This document shows positions 8,118 through 17,214 of a stretch of 64,000 nt of DNA, in pieces. The notes beneath the pieces were generated by a model that was not told the DNA's origin, searched no databases, and worked only from the letters and a program-made list of their open reading frames with translations. The translations under genes and the position numbers were made by a program. The DNA comes from CAISCU01 sp943361925 (GTDB lineage Bacteria; Bacteroidota; Bacteroidia; UKL13-3). Positions within the stretch are counted from its first letter, which is position 1. Each line of letters starts with the position of its first letter. The DNA lies in the NCBI GenBank assembly GCA_943361925.1, contig CALRIT020000010.1, positions 1-64,000 of the forward strand, in the 5' to 3' direction.

Positions 8118-8486
8118 TTAAAAACCATATCCGGCAATTCCCAGAGCGCCTGATCTTACGCGCACTCCATCAACAAAATAGGCAGTTCCACCTTCGGCAC
8201 CACGAATGATTGGAGTACCGCCATTCATGCAATCAACACCTAAAGTTAAACCAGCAATTTTATTGATACTTCTAAGAGGCATTGCACTTAATTGGTTACG
8301 TTCATAAACAGAACCAACAGTACCAAACAATCGAATCATTTGTTTAGGAGGTGTAAAAATTACCATCGGAGGTTCATTTACAGAATTAGATACATCTGTA
8401 TCTAAAAAAACTTGATGGTCTGATGAAGACTGCGCCCAGCCGCTTATCCCAAGAAACAAGGCGATTAAAAAAAAGAGGGCTTTCAT
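8118..8486 (-). CDS. Stand-alone TonB-plug-like secreted protein
   Basis: 122 residues with a clear signal peptide (MKALFF to WAQ, residues 1-19). Residues 70-115 look like the core of a TonB-dependent receptor plug: a NKIAGL stretch, PIIRGAEGG and YFVDGVRV, matching the IRG...YYIDGV pattern of plug domains. There is no beta-barrel; the protein stops at GYGF. It is either a genuine plug-only periplasmic protein or the remnant of a receptor. I see no frameshifted barrel sequence nearby. It shares the terminator with aspA. Confidence 0.7.
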   Translation of the reverse strand: MKALFFLIALFLGISGWAQSSSDHQVFLDTDVSNSVNEPPMVIFTPPKQMIRLFGTVGSVYERNQLSAMPLRSINKIAGLTLGVDCMNGGTPIIRGAEGGTAYFVDGVRVRSGALGIAGYGF

Positions 8487-8634
8487 AATATAAATTTAAG
8501 GGAAATAGTTGAGGCTGTCAACTTGTTTTATTGTTAAAAATTATTCAAATTGCATACTCTTAAATTTTCACTAATTGTGATTGCAACTATTGAAAGTATA
8601 AAAACGTCTTAACAAAACATCTAAATAAACCAAA

Positions 8635-10701
8635 ATGAAAAAAACACTACTTAGTTTGATGGCCCTTGTGGCCGGAGTAGGATGCACATTTGCACAAGGT
8701 TATTATCACCTTAAGCAAACAGGCACTTCAGCTCCTTATTCAAGTTTAGTTACACCTAACACCGTTGTTGTAGCACAAGGCTCTAACAACGTTTTATCTA
8801 CTGCTCAAAATCTTCCATTTGCATGGAATTTTTATGGCAAAGCTGTTACTGCTTATAAAGTAAGTGATAATGGTTACATTACATTCAACTCAACTGAACA
8901 AAATAGTGTTGGAGCAAACGTATCAATTCCTGATGCTGCTGCACCATTAAATGCTATTTTTGGATTTTGGGATGAGTTGGAATTAAAAGCAATTTCAGGA
9001 AGTGGAGTAAAAACAGAAGCAAGAACATTTACTTATGGTACAGCTCCAAGCAGAGTTCACGTAATTCAATGGTTCACTGCTTCTAAAACAGGAACTGCAG
9101 CTGGTAGTGCAAACTACATTTACTTCGCTATACGTTTATACGAAGGTGCTGGCTTTGATATCGTTTTCAATGATGCATCACCTAATATTACAGGTCTTTC
9201 TGGTACAATTGGTTGTCAAAACGAAGATGGTTCAGTTGCTACTATGGTTGCTGGTCCTTCTGCAGATTTCCCTAATAAACTTGGTGGCCAAGAAAATGCA
9301 ACTGATAAAGTTTACAGCTTCATGTATGGAACTCAATCACCTAATGATGCGGTTTTAGCTACAGTTGAATTACCAAAATTTGCTGCAAAAAATAGTTCAG
9401 TTGTTTTAAAAGGTACAATCATGAACTATGGTGCTCAAGAATTAACTTCTTTCAAAATTAACTACAGTGTTAATAATGGTGCTACAAAAACTATGACTAT
9501 TTCAGGCGTAGGTGTTCAAGCTAGTGGAGGTTCTTTTGATTATACTCACAATGCTACTTATACTCCAACTGTTTCTGGTAGTGATGCTATCAGAATTTGG
9601 GTTTCAGAACCTAATGGTGGTGTTGATGGTAACGAAGCAAACAATGAATTAAACAAAACTTTATTGGTAGTTGACAAAACTATGCCAAGAAGAGCTTTAC
9701 ATGAAGTATTCACTTCATCAACTTGTCCTCCTTGTAAGCCAGGTAATGAGCAATTAACTGCTGTTTTAAACGAAAAAGTTGGTAAATGGGCTGTAATTAA
9801 ATACCAATACTATTTCCCTGGTACTGGTGATCCTTATTTCACACAAGAGGCTTTAAACAGAGGTACTTATTATGGTGGCGTAAGCGCAGTTCCAAATATG
9901 TATATTGATGGCGGATGGAATGATAATCCAAATGGTTTCGACGAAGAAATTTTTGATCAATTCCAAACTATTCCTTCTTTATTGGAAATGTCTAGTTCTT
10001 TAACTGTTACAGGTAATAAAGCTGATGTTGCTGTTACCGTTACTCCAGTTGCTGATATGCCTGCAGGTAATTACAAATTACGTGTTGCTTTGGTAGAAAG
10101 AGAAACTGCTCAAAATATCAAATCTAATGGTGAATCAGTTTTCCATTTTGTTATGAAGAAAATGTTACCAACTGAAGCTGGTCAAGTATTTACTTTCCCT
10201 GCAAAAGATGCTCCTAAAACTGTAAACTTAACTTATACTTTCCCTGGTTCTTTCAAATTAGCTCCTAGTGCTAGAACTACAAGTACAATCTCTCCTACAG
10301 GTGCAGGTTATGCTGGTATCAATATCGCTACTGAAAACAGTGTAGAAGAATTTTATGATTTAGCAGTAGTTGCTTTCATTCAAAATGATGATACTAAAGA
10401 AATTCTTCAATCTAGCTGGACAGTTCAAGATTGGGCTATCGGTATGAAAGAAAATGTTAAAAAAGCTAACGATTTCTCAGTTTATCCAAATCCTGCTAAC
10501 ACTGCCATCACTATTGAGTGGAATGGTAACAAAGATGCTAGCTTCCGTATTTTGGACTTAAACGGTAAAGAAGTTATGAGCAACAACGAATTGAGCATCA
10601 ATTCTCAAATCAACGTTGAAGGCTTAAACAGTGGTTTATATTTCATTGAAATGGTTGATGCTGGTAAAACAATCACCAAAAAAATCAATATCATTCGTTA
10701 A
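8635..10701 (+). CDS. Secreted Omp28-like protein with T9SS sorting domain
   Basis: 688 residues. A signal peptide (1-20, ending TFAQ) is followed by a beta-rich domain (about 25-230) and a CARDB-like Ig domain (about 240-340). An Omp28-type thioredoxin-fold region follows, with a CPPC motif near 364-367 and a VPNMYIDG cis-Pro-like turn. A beta domain comes next. The C-terminal type A T9SS sorting domain begins at SVYPNP and ends with GLYFIEMV and a basic tail. It is probably exported through PorU-type machinery and anchored or released at the surface. The CPPC suggests thiol-disulfide activity, not proven. Codons GCT, ACT and GGT are strikingly common, which hints at high expression. It is monocistronic, with its own terminator. 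Confidence 0.88.
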   Translation: MKKTLLSLMALVAGVGCTFAQGYYHLKQTGTSAPYSSLVTPNTVVVAQGSNNVLSTAQNLPFAWNFYGKAVTAYKVSDNGYITFNSTEQNSVGANVSIPDAAAPLNAIFGFWDELELKAISGSGVKTEARTFTYGTAPSRVHVIQWFTASKTGTAAGSANYIYFAIRLYEGAGFDIVFNDASPNITGLSGTIGCQNEDGSVATMVAGPSADFPNKLGGQENATDKVYSFMYGTQSPNDAVLATVELPKFAAKNSSVVLKGTIMNYGAQELTSFKINYSVNNGATKTMTISGVGVQASGGSFDYTHNATYTPTVSGSDAIRIWVSEPNGGVDGNEANNELNKTLLVVDKTMPRRALHEVFTSSTCPPCKPGNEQLTAVLNEKVGKWAVIKYQYYFPGTGDPYFTQEALNRGTYYGGVSAVPNMYIDGGWNDNPNGFDEEIFDQFQTIPSLLEMSSSLTVTGNKADVAVTVTPVADMPAGNYKLRVALVERETAQNIKSNGESVFHFVMKKMLPTEAGQVFTFPAKDAPKTVNLTYTFPGSFKLAPSARTTSTISPTGAGYAGINIATENSVEEFYDLAVVAFIQNDDTKEILQSSWTVQDWAIGMKENVKKANDFSVYPNPANTAITIEWNGNKDASFRILDLNGKEVMSNNELSINSQINVEGLNSGLYFIEMVDAGKTITKKINIIR

Positions 10702-10719
10702 TCGAATTTTATAATTTTA

Positions 10720-10754
10720 AAAAAGGCTATATCCAAAGCGGGTATAGCCTTTTT
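10720..10754 (+). terminator. Rho-independent terminator
   Basis: The 12-bp arms 10720-10731 and 10743-10754 (AAGGCTATA/TATAGCCTT core) end in a T run directly after the Omp28-like cargo gene. Confidence 0.85.
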
Positions 10755-10766
10755 TATTATCAGCCT

Positions 10767-10910
10767 ATGAAATTTCTAATCAATTTTATAAAAGACTATA
10801 TCAACGACTTATCTGAATCAGGTGATTATTATGAAAGTTTGTATGGAATCCTATTTTTGATTATCCCATTATTATTCCTTTTAATATTGGGAGTCCTATT
10901 CTTTTCATAA
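10767..10910 (+). CDS. 47-residue single-helix membrane peptide
   Basis: ATG at 10767 to TAA at 10908 encodes 47 residues. The first half is polar and acidic (residues 10-25 include YINDLSESGDYYES). The second half is one strong membrane helix (about 28-46, ending LGVLFFS). It sits between the cargo gene's terminator and a second hairpin that begins at its stop codon, so it would form a self-contained unit. No homologue is recognised and I see no clear promoter, so it may be fortuitous. The composition (charged head, clean hydrophobic tail, correctly placed terminator) favours a real gene. Confidence 0.45.
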   Translation: MKFLINFIKDYINDLSESGDYYESLYGILFLIIPLLFLLILGVLFFS

Positions 10911-10911
10911 A

Positions 10912-10943
10912 AAAACCTGCCTCCAATATTGAAAGCAGGTTTT
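10912..10943. terminator. Terminator of lpdA (bidirectional)
   Basis: Arms 10912-10920 and 10935-10943 (ACCTGC/GCAGGT plus A/T flanks) lie between the 47-codon gene and the lpdA stop. The minus-strand T run is the longer one, so the main user is probably lpdA. Confidence 0.75.
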
Positions 10944-10961
10944 CTGTACTAATAAATTCTC

Positions 10962-12356
10962 TTACATATGTAAAGCTCTGTTGGCAGTTGCAGCCAATGC
11001 TGCTTCTTTTACTGCTTCTGCGTATGTTGGGTGAGCATGACTCATTCTTGAAATATCTTCTGCACTTGCTCTGAATTCCATCGCAACAACAGCCTCTGCA
11101 ATTAAATCAGCTACACGCGGACCAATCATATGAACGCCCAAAACTTCATCTGTAGCCTCATCAGCCAAAATTTTCACAAATCCATCTATATCCATACTTG
11201 CTCTGGCTCTACCTAAAGCTCTCATTGGGAATGAACCTGATTTGTATTTTACACCTGCTTTCTTCAATTCCTCTTCAGTTTTTCCTACACCTGCAACTTC
11301 AGGCCAGGTATAAACCACACCAGGAATCAAATTATAATTGATATGAGGTTTTTGTCCGGCAATTGTTTCTGCAACAAAAACTCCTTCTTCTTCTGCTTTG
11401 TGAGCTAACATCGCACCTTTCACCACATCACCAATAGCATAAATACCAGCCACATTGGTTTCCAAATGGTCATTGGTTTCAATTCTTCCTCTTTCATCCA
11501 CCTTTACACCTGCATTTTCTAAACCTAAACCTTGAGTATAAGGTTTACGTCCTACACTTACTAAGCAATAATCAGCTTTAAAAACAACTTCTTCTCCTTT
11601 GTCATTATCTGCTTTTACTTCAACTTCACTTCCTGTATTGATAGCAGATTTTACTTTATGGCTAAAGAAAAATTCAAATCCTTGTTTTCTTAAAACTCTT
11701 TGAAGTTCTTTCCCTAAAGCAGCATCCATTGTTGGAATAATGCTATTGGTATATTCAATTACAGAAACTTTAGAGCCTAAACGTGAGTAAACTGAACCTA
11801 ATTCCAATCCAATAACACCACCGCCAATAATCACCATGCTTTTAGGCACTTCGGTCATTTTTAATGCTTCTGTTGATGTAATTACTCTTGTTTTATCAAC
11901 TTCAATTCCTGGTAAAGTTGCAGGTTTTGAACCGGTAGCAATGATTACTTTATCGGTTTCAATTTGTTCTTCCTTTTCACCAGAAATCTTAATGGTATTT
12001 CTGTTTACAAAAGAACCCAAACCACGATAAACATCAATTTTGTTTTTCTTCATTAAAAACTCAATTCCATCGCAGGTTTGTTTTACAACGCCATTTTTTC
12101 TTTCAATCATTTGAGCAAGATTTACTTGCACATCTTTAACATCAACTCCATGAGTTTTGAAATTATGTACGGCATTATGGTAATGTTCTGAACTATCTAA
12201 AAGTGCCTTTGAAGGAATACAACCAACATTCAAACAAGTACCACCAAGGGTTGAATACTTTTCGATTAATGCTGTTTTAAATCCAAGTTGAGCAAGTCTG
12301 ATAGCCGCTACATAACCACCTGGACCTGAACCAATTACTGTTACATCGTATTTCAT
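10962..12356 (-). CDS. lpdA: Dihydrolipoyl dehydrogenase (E3)
   Basis: Flavoprotein that reoxidises lipoyl groups of 2-oxoacid dehydrogenase complexes with NAD+. With the ATG at 12356 it has 464 residues, the family norm. Motifs are the FAD-binding GSGPGGY (9-15), the redox disulfide in GGTCLNVGCIPSK (C41, C46), the NAD-binding GGGVIGLELG, the second FAD motif YAIGDV and the C-terminal HAHPTYAE active site (H442, E447). The frame stays open 23 codons further upstream, but a TAnnTTTG box lies inside that extension, so the shorter start is chosen. The matching E2 gene is 0.85 kb away on the same strand, separated by an opposing glycosyltransferase. Confidence 0.96.
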   Translation of the reverse strand: MKYDVTVIGSGPGGYVAAIRLAQLGFKTALIEKYSTLGGTCLNVGCIPSKALLDSSEHYHNAVHNFKTHGVDVKDVQVNLAQMIERKNGVVKQTCDGIEFLMKKNKIDVYRGLGSFVNRNTIKISGEKEEQIETDKVIIATGSKPATLPGIEVDKTRVITSTEALKMTEVPKSMVIIGGGVIGLELGSVYSRLGSKVSVIEYTNSIIPTMDAALGKELQRVLRKQGFEFFFSHKVKSAINTGSEVEVKADNDKGEEVVFKADYCLVSVGRKPYTQGLGLENAGVKVDERGRIETNDHLETNVAGIYAIGDVVKGAMLAHKAEEEGVFVAETIAGQKPHINYNLIPGVVYTWPEVAGVGKTEEELKKAGVKYKSGSFPMRALGRARASMDIDGFVKILADEATDEVLGVHMIGPRVADLIAEAVVAMEFRASAEDISRMSHAHPTYAEAVKEAALAATANRALHM

Positions 12357-12372
12357 GCTGAAAAAATTTCTG

Positions 12373-12380
12373 CAAAAGTA
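12373..12380 (-). promoter_or_regulatory. TAnnTTTG box of lpdA
   Basis: On the minus strand 12380-12373 reads TACTTTTG, 16 bases before the lpdA ATG. This implies a leader of roughly ten bases and rules against the longer N-terminus. No obvious TTG element precedes it at the usual distance. Confidence 0.5.
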
Positions 12381-12475
12381 GGGTTTCAGAAGTAGAAAAT
12401 ATTCGTAAATACATGTAATTAGCAAGGTTTAGAAATAAAATAGGTAAAAAATTGTTTCTGTTTTAAACTTGCAGC

Positions 12476-13213
12476 ATGGGTGTTGAAATTTCGGTTGTCA
12501 TAATTGCCAAAAACGAATCGTTAAATATTGTGGATTGTATTGTATCTGCTAAAAGAATTAGTTCAGATATTTTGGTGATTGATAATGATAGTACCGATGA
12601 TATGCCCAATTTAGTTAAATCAAGCGGAGCCCGTTATTTCAATCATGCATGGAAAGGTTATTCAAACCAGAAAAACTTTGGAAACCAAGAAGCAAAAAAC
12701 GACTGGATTTTTTCTTTGGATGCGGATGAAAGAATCAGCGAGGAATTGGCAAATGAAATCAATCTGATTAAATCAAGCCTAAAAAATGAAGTAATTTTAG
12801 TGAACAGATTAAATCACCTTGGAAATAAAGCCATTTATTTTGGTGAATGGAATCCAGATTGGCAAAAGCGTTTGTTCAACAGAAAGCTAAATCATTGGGA
12901 TGAAAGCAAAGTTGTTCATGAAGAGTTGAAATTAAATGAAAACCAATCAACCAAAAAATTTAAAGCCAGGTTATTACATTTTACAACTCCCAATGCAGCA
13001 CATTATCGTTCAAAAATGGAAGTTTATTCAAAATTGCATAGGGAGAACCTAAAAAAAGAAGGCAGAACTATTCCGTTTTATAAAGGAATGAGCTCTGCCC
13101 TATTTGGTTTTATTAGAGAATATTTTTTGAAACTAGGATTTCTTGATGGAAAAGAAGGACTGCAATTAGCAAAACTTCATTTCAACTATACCAGAAATAA
13201 GTATAAAAATTAA
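12476..13213 (+). CDS. Glycosyltransferase family 2 (WaaE/KdtX-like)
   Basis: 245 residues with a GT-A fold. The N-terminal strand ISVVIIAKNES (residues 4-14) is typical, DNDSTDDMP follows and the DxD-type metal site LDADER is near residue 81. The W-rich middle (YFGEWNPDWQKRLFNR) and the VHEELK motif resemble WaaE/KdtX enzymes that add glucose to lipopolysaccharide core, so lipid A-core or surface polysaccharide decoration is likely. No membrane anchor is obvious. Its 3' end overlaps the convergent odhB gene by 4 bases. Confidence 0.85.
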   Translation: MGVEISVVIIAKNESLNIVDCIVSAKRISSDILVIDNDSTDDMPNLVKSSGARYFNHAWKGYSNQKNFGNQEAKNDWIFSLDADERISEELANEINLIKSSLKNEVILVNRLNHLGNKAIYFGEWNPDWQKRLFNRKLNHWDESKVVHEELKLNENQSTKKFKARLLHFTTPNAAHYRSKMEVYSKLHRENLKKEGRTIPFYKGMSSALFGFIREYFLKLGFLDGKEGLQLAKLHFNYTRNKYKN

Positions 13214-14427
13214 AGTCCCAATACCATTTTATTTGGATCTGTACCACCTGTTAAAAGTAAGGTTGGATTTTCTAGACATTGCTTCACTTTTACTAGGAAA
13301 CCAACACTTTCTCTTCCATCGATGATTCTATGGTCGTAACTTAAAGCCACATACATAATAGGTCTGATAACAATCTGACCATCTTTCACAACAGCTCTTT
13401 CAACAATATTATGCATTCCTAAAATAGCAGATTGGGGAGGGTTGATAATTGGCGTACTTAACATTGAACCAAACACACCACCATTGGTGATAGTGAAAGT
13501 TCCGCCTGTCATTTCATCTAAACCCAATTTATTGTCTCTAGCTCTACCGGCCAAACGTGCTACTTCTTTTTCAATATCAGCTAAACCCAAACTTTCGGCA
13601 TTTCTGATAACAGGAACTACCAATCCTTTAGGAGCGCTCACAGCAATAGATATATCGCAGTAATCGTGGTAAATGATTTCTTCACCATCAAGATAAGCGT
13701 TTACTGCAGGGAAAGATTTAAGTGCTACACAAACTGCTTTTGTAAAGAAGCTCATGAAACCAAGATTTACACCAAAGTTTTCTTTAAACTGATTTTTGTA
13801 TTGGTTACGTAAATCCATGATTGGCTTCATATCCACTTCATTAAAAGTGGTTAACATAGCGGTTTCATTTTTAGCAGCAACCAAACGTTTACTTACAGTT
13901 TTACGAAGGGAAGTCATTTTTTCTCTTCTATCATTTCTTGATTTTTCTTCGTTTGCGGTAACTTTTAATTCAGCAGAAACAGCATCAGATTTGGTAATTC
14001 TACCATCTTTTCCGGTTCCTTTTACATCTTTTGAATCAACACCTTTTTCAGCTAAAATTTTAGCAGCAGCAGGACTAGGAGTTCCGCTTGCGTAGGTTTC
14101 ATTTTTTGTTTCAACTTTAGGAGCTTCTGCTTTCGGAGCTTCTTTTACAGGAGCTGTTTCAGCAGGTTTTGCGGCACCTTCAGGGCGAGCTGCATCAGTA
14201 TCGATACTTGCAATTATATCACCCACAGCAATGGTATCACCCTCATTAGCTTTGGTTGTAAGAATTCCGGCTTTTTCAGCATTGAGTTCAAAAGTTGCCT
14301 TATCTGATTCGAGTTCACAAAGAAGTTCGTCCATTTCTACATAATCGCCCGTTTTTTTATTCCAACGAGCAACAGTTACTTCACTAATTGATTCTCCGAC
14401 AGAAGGTACTTTTATTTCTAATGACAT
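13210..14427 (-). CDS. odhB: 2-oxoglutarate dehydrogenase E2 (dihydrolipoyl succinyltransferase)
   Basis: TCA-cycle E2 component, 405 residues. Domains in order: one lipoyl domain (1-75) with lipoyl-lysine K43 in ESDKATFE, a Pro/Ala/Glu-rich linker (about 82-110), an E3-binding domain (about 115-150, SPAAAKILAEKG...GKDGRITKSD) and a chloramphenicol-acetyltransferase-like catalytic core ending in DHRIIDG (H366, D370). The FNEVDM and MSFFTK segments favour the succinyl over the acetyl enzyme. The E1 gene (odhA/sucA) is not in the window. A TATTTTTG box lies 20 bases before the start. Confidence 0.95.
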   Translation of the reverse strand: MSLEIKVPSVGESISEVTVARWNKKTGDYVEMDELLCELESDKATFELNAEKAGILTTKANEGDTIAVGDIIASIDTDAARPEGAAKPAETAPVKEAPKAEAPKVETKNETYASGTPSPAAAKILAEKGVDSKDVKGTGKDGRITKSDAVSAELKVTANEEKSRNDRREKMTSLRKTVSKRLVAAKNETAMLTTFNEVDMKPIMDLRNQYKNQFKENFGVNLGFMSFFTKAVCVALKSFPAVNAYLDGEEIIYHDYCDISIAVSAPKGLVVPVIRNAESLGLADIEKEVARLAGRARDNKLGLDEMTGGTFTITNGGVFGSMLSTPIINPPQSAILGMHNIVERAVVKDGQIVIRPIMYVALSYDHRIIDGRESVGFLVKVKQCLENPTLLLTGGTDPNKMVLGL

Positions 14428-14446
14428 GATGATGGATTTAGGGATG

Positions 14447-14454
14447 CAAAAATA
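14447..14454 (-). promoter_or_regulatory. TAnnTTTG box of odhB
   Basis: On the minus strand 14454-14447 reads TATTTTTG, 19 bases before the odhB ATG. The upstream TTG element is not evident. Confidence 0.5.
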
Positions 14455-14542
14455 GGACTTTAAGACTGCTAAAAAAGATTTAGAAGCATTGAATACCCGT
14501 AAGTATAGAAATTTAACAGAAATTATTCAGACAAAGGCAAAA

Positions 14543-14568
14543 AAAAAGAGGTCCGAAGACCTCTTTTT
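14543..14568 (-). terminator. Terminator of the 14590-17012 gene pair
   Basis: The 11-bp arms 14543-14553 and 14558-14568 (AGAGGTC/GACCTCT core, CGAA loop) are followed on the minus strand by a long T run. They lie 21 bases past the stop of the lipoprotein gene. Confidence 0.85.
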
Positions 14569-14589
14569 CTAGATAAATAATTTTAAATA

Positions 14590-16287
14590 TTAAGGACAAT
14601 CAGCAGGCGCAACATTCAAAATATAAGAAATAGATTGACTAGAAGCAGCTATATCAGTGCTATAATCTTTGTTCTTATAAGTGGTTTTGAAGGTATAGGT
14701 ACTTCCAACAGTTAAACCATGCACATAGTATTGACCAGGCCATTGAGAACCTCTTGGAGTATAAACCAATTGTGTCCAGATAGTATTTGCCGGAGAACCA
14801 GCTAATTTTTTATAAATTGGAGGAATAGATGTAACCGAAATATTAGGACAATTGATACTTACAGTTAACAAAATTGGATTACAAGACTGACCTTGTGGCA
14901 ATGTATAAGAAAGAATTGGTGCAGTTGCAAATGTTCCACCCAATACAGAACATGATATTGCAGATGGTGTAAATGTTGCAGTTCCTGGTAACCCCGTTCT
15001 TAGATTTCTAGGAAGCGCTCTAAGTCTTGGATTATGTAAATTTTTAATAGCTCCCGGTATAGCCGCAGTAATTGAATACCCAGATGTACCTGCTGGCAAA
15101 GTAATATTATTTGGAAGAACATTACCTGTCCAACCCAAAATTAATCCACCTGCAGCATTTCTCCAACCTAAATTTTCTAATCTAAAAGTAGCCGGACACG
15201 TTGCAGCTGTTTGCACAAAACGGAATTTACCATAACAAATTGGTAAAGTTGCTTTTTTACCTAAACTACGTCCTTGACCTCCAAAAGATGCTTTTACCCA
15301 ATATGCATTAGAAATTTGACCAACTACTGTAAAATTAGCACCACCTAAATCTTGAACCACTGTATTTTTCTGAAAACCCCAATCTGCACTAGTTAAATTT
15401 TTGGTAATAAATTCTAATGAATCACCTGATTTTACTTGAGCACTTGTTTCAATATTCATAATGTCTTTATGAACATCCATAGATACTGAGATTGGTTTAC
15501 TGAATGAAGCTACAAATCCATTTGAATTTGAAATTTCGATATAAGCACATGCTGCATCAATACTCACATATTTTGCTGTTTGGTTATTCTTGTACTTTAC
15601 AGTCATTTCACCATTTTCATCGTTTTGCGGAGTGTACTGTAAAGCATCTGACTCAGGTGAAAAATAATACACTTTTGCATCAAATGAACCACTTAAAACA
15701 TTTCCACTTGCATCTAAAAATTTGGTGCCCGCTGGAATAGTAACCGACATTCCTGTATTTATAGTTGGAACTTTTGAAGGTGTAATTGTTAAATTATTTA
15801 CCAAACCATCATTAGAATTATCAACTTTTACGCTAGTTTTAGTAATAGACTCCGGTAAATTGTCTAGAGATACCATTGGGATATCAAAACTTTTTGATTC
15901 TGCTTCAGTATAAGTTAAACTTACTGATGAAGCCAAATATCCTTCGGCATTAGCAGTAACTGTAAATACCAATGGATTGCTTTCAGAAGGAATTGCATCT
16001 TTTCTGATTGCCAAATTAATCATTCCATTAGCTACTTTAAAAGTTTTAGTACCACTAATTTCATAGATTTTACTAGCACCAGAACCAGATATTTCAATTT
16101 TCACTTCCTTATCAACAATTGTCGCACCGGTTGATTGGTCTACAAACTGCATTGAAAAGTTAAATGGCAATAATTTATCTGTATCTATTTTAATCTGAAC
16201 ATTTTCTGTTGGATCCTTTAGTTTACAGCCTCCCAAAACCAGGATGCCTGATAGTAAAATTACTTTACTTATATTTATTAATTTCAT
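14590..16287 (-). CDS. Large predicted lipoprotein with Ig-like and carboxypeptidase-regulatory-like segments
   Basis: 565 residues. The signal ends at the clean lipobox VLGGC (C21), followed by KLKDPTE, so an outer-membrane lipoprotein is expected. Residues 40-145 look like a beta-sandwich modification domain (STGATIVDKEVKI...EGYLASSVSLTYTEAESKSFDIPM). The middle has a PAGTKFLDASG strand set. The C-terminal third is Gly/Pro/Thr-rich and may be fibronectin-like (GSTYTFKTTYKNKDYS). No enzymatic motif is seen. It is co-transcribed with the upstream barrel gene (11-base gap) and opposite a TonB receptor, so a role at the cell surface is plausible. Confidence 0.75.
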   Translation of the reverse strand: MKLINISKVILLSGILVLGGCKLKDPTENVQIKIDTDKLLPFNFSMQFVDQSTGATIVDKEVKIEISGSGASKIYEISGTKTFKVANGMINLAIRKDAIPSESNPLVFTVTANAEGYLASSVSLTYTEAESKSFDIPMVSLDNLPESITKTSVKVDNSNDGLVNNLTITPSKVPTINTGMSVTIPAGTKFLDASGNVLSGSFDAKVYYFSPESDALQYTPQNDENGEMTVKYKNNQTAKYVSIDAACAYIEISNSNGFVASFSKPISVSMDVHKDIMNIETSAQVKSGDSLEFITKNLTSADWGFQKNTVVQDLGGANFTVVGQISNAYWVKASFGGQGRSLGKKATLPICYGKFRFVQTAATCPATFRLENLGWRNAAGGLILGWTGNVLPNNITLPAGTSGYSITAAIPGAIKNLHNPRLRALPRNLRTGLPGTATFTPSAISCSVLGGTFATAPILSYTLPQGQSCNPILLTVSINCPNISVTSIPPIYKKLAGSPANTIWTQLVYTPRGSQWPGQYYVHGLTVGSTYTFKTTYKNKDYSTDIAASSQSISYILNVAPADCP

Positions 16288-16298
16288 AATCTTATTTA

Positions 16299-17012
16299 TT
16301 ATTTGATTTTAACATTGAACTGAAAATTCAAAACCGGATGCCATTTATAATCAACCATATTGCCCTCAAAAACAGAAGCTTGGTCGGCCGTTGGACTAAT
16401 CATTCCTGTAGGATTTAAAGTAACTTTAGGAGAACCGATGTGGTAAGCACCCATGTCGATTGTAAAACTTACTCTTTTCTTTGGAACATTTCTTCCAAAA
16501 CCAATTCCGATATAAGGTGCAACTTTATTCCATTTGATATCCATTGCAAAAACCCCTAATTCATCAGGTGAAACAACTATTTCACCATAAGTTAAACTCT
16601 CCTTTAATTTACCGGTAAGGCCAATTGTGTTATTAGGCATACCTGCTCCGAAAGTAAAACGAAAACTTGCTGCACCCGGATGCCAATCTAATTTTGCACT
16701 AGGAATACCCAAAGCAAGATCAGCATCAACAATTAAAGTACGTTTATCTACATCTAATTCTAGATTTTGTGCCGTATTTAACATGGCATAACCCAATCTT
16801 AAATCGAAGGATCTGCTTAATTTTTTACTTAACTCAGCTCCATAACCTGCTGTTCCGGCTTTTACGCCCAAAGCCCAACCCGTTCCGAAAGAAAAGCTGT
16901 AAGGGTTACTTTTTTCTGGTTTAGCTGCTGGGACTTCAGCTTTTTCTTGTCCAAAGCTTGCGAAGGCGCAAAAGCTTAACAACAAAAATACAGGGAGTAT
17001 TCTTTGTATCAT
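16299..17012 (-). CDS. Outer-membrane beta-barrel protein
   Basis: 237 residues with a signal peptide (1-21, ending FASFGQ). The mature part has alternating hydrophobic/polar strands with aromatic girdles (YSFSFGTGWALGVKAG, LDLRLGYAML, FRFTFGAGM, APYIGIGFGRNV) and ends in the typical C-terminal strand FQFNVKIK. It is first in a two-gene unit with the lipoprotein 11 bases downstream; the two may form a surface complex. No specific family is recognised. Confidence 0.78.
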   Translation of the reverse strand: MIQRILPVFLLLSFCAFASFGQEKAEVPAAKPEKSNPYSFSFGTGWALGVKAGTAGYGAELSKKLSRSFDLRLGYAMLNTAQNLELDVDKRTLIVDADLALGIPSAKLDWHPGAASFRFTFGAGMPNNTIGLTGKLKESLTYGEIVVSPDELGVFAMDIKWNKVAPYIGIGFGRNVPKKRVSFTIDMGAYHIGSPKVTLNPTGMISPTADQASVFEGNMVDYKWHPVLNFQFNVKIK

Positions 17013-17214
17013 ATGGTTTAATTTTTATGCAAAATAGAAAAGAATTTTAATTTAAACAGAATAAATTGTCACTGACTTTTTAAAACCCAGTTTTTAATTT
17101 ATAAGTGGTCATAAATTTAAAAAATGAATTTCGAGTAACACAAAAATAATCTTGCTTTCGATACCCAAATTCTCTTAGTTTCATCCAAAATGTTCTATTT
17201 TGCACCATAATTCT

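Noticed and set aside
8118..8486. Plug protein as the 5' part of a frameshifted TonB receptor
   Set aside because: The next sequence downstream on that strand is the terminator and then aspA on the other strand; no barrel sequence follows in any frame.
12357..12425. 23-codon N-terminal extension of lpdA
   Set aside because: The FAD-domain start MKYDVTVIGSG begins at 12356 and a TAnnTTTG box lies inside the extension.
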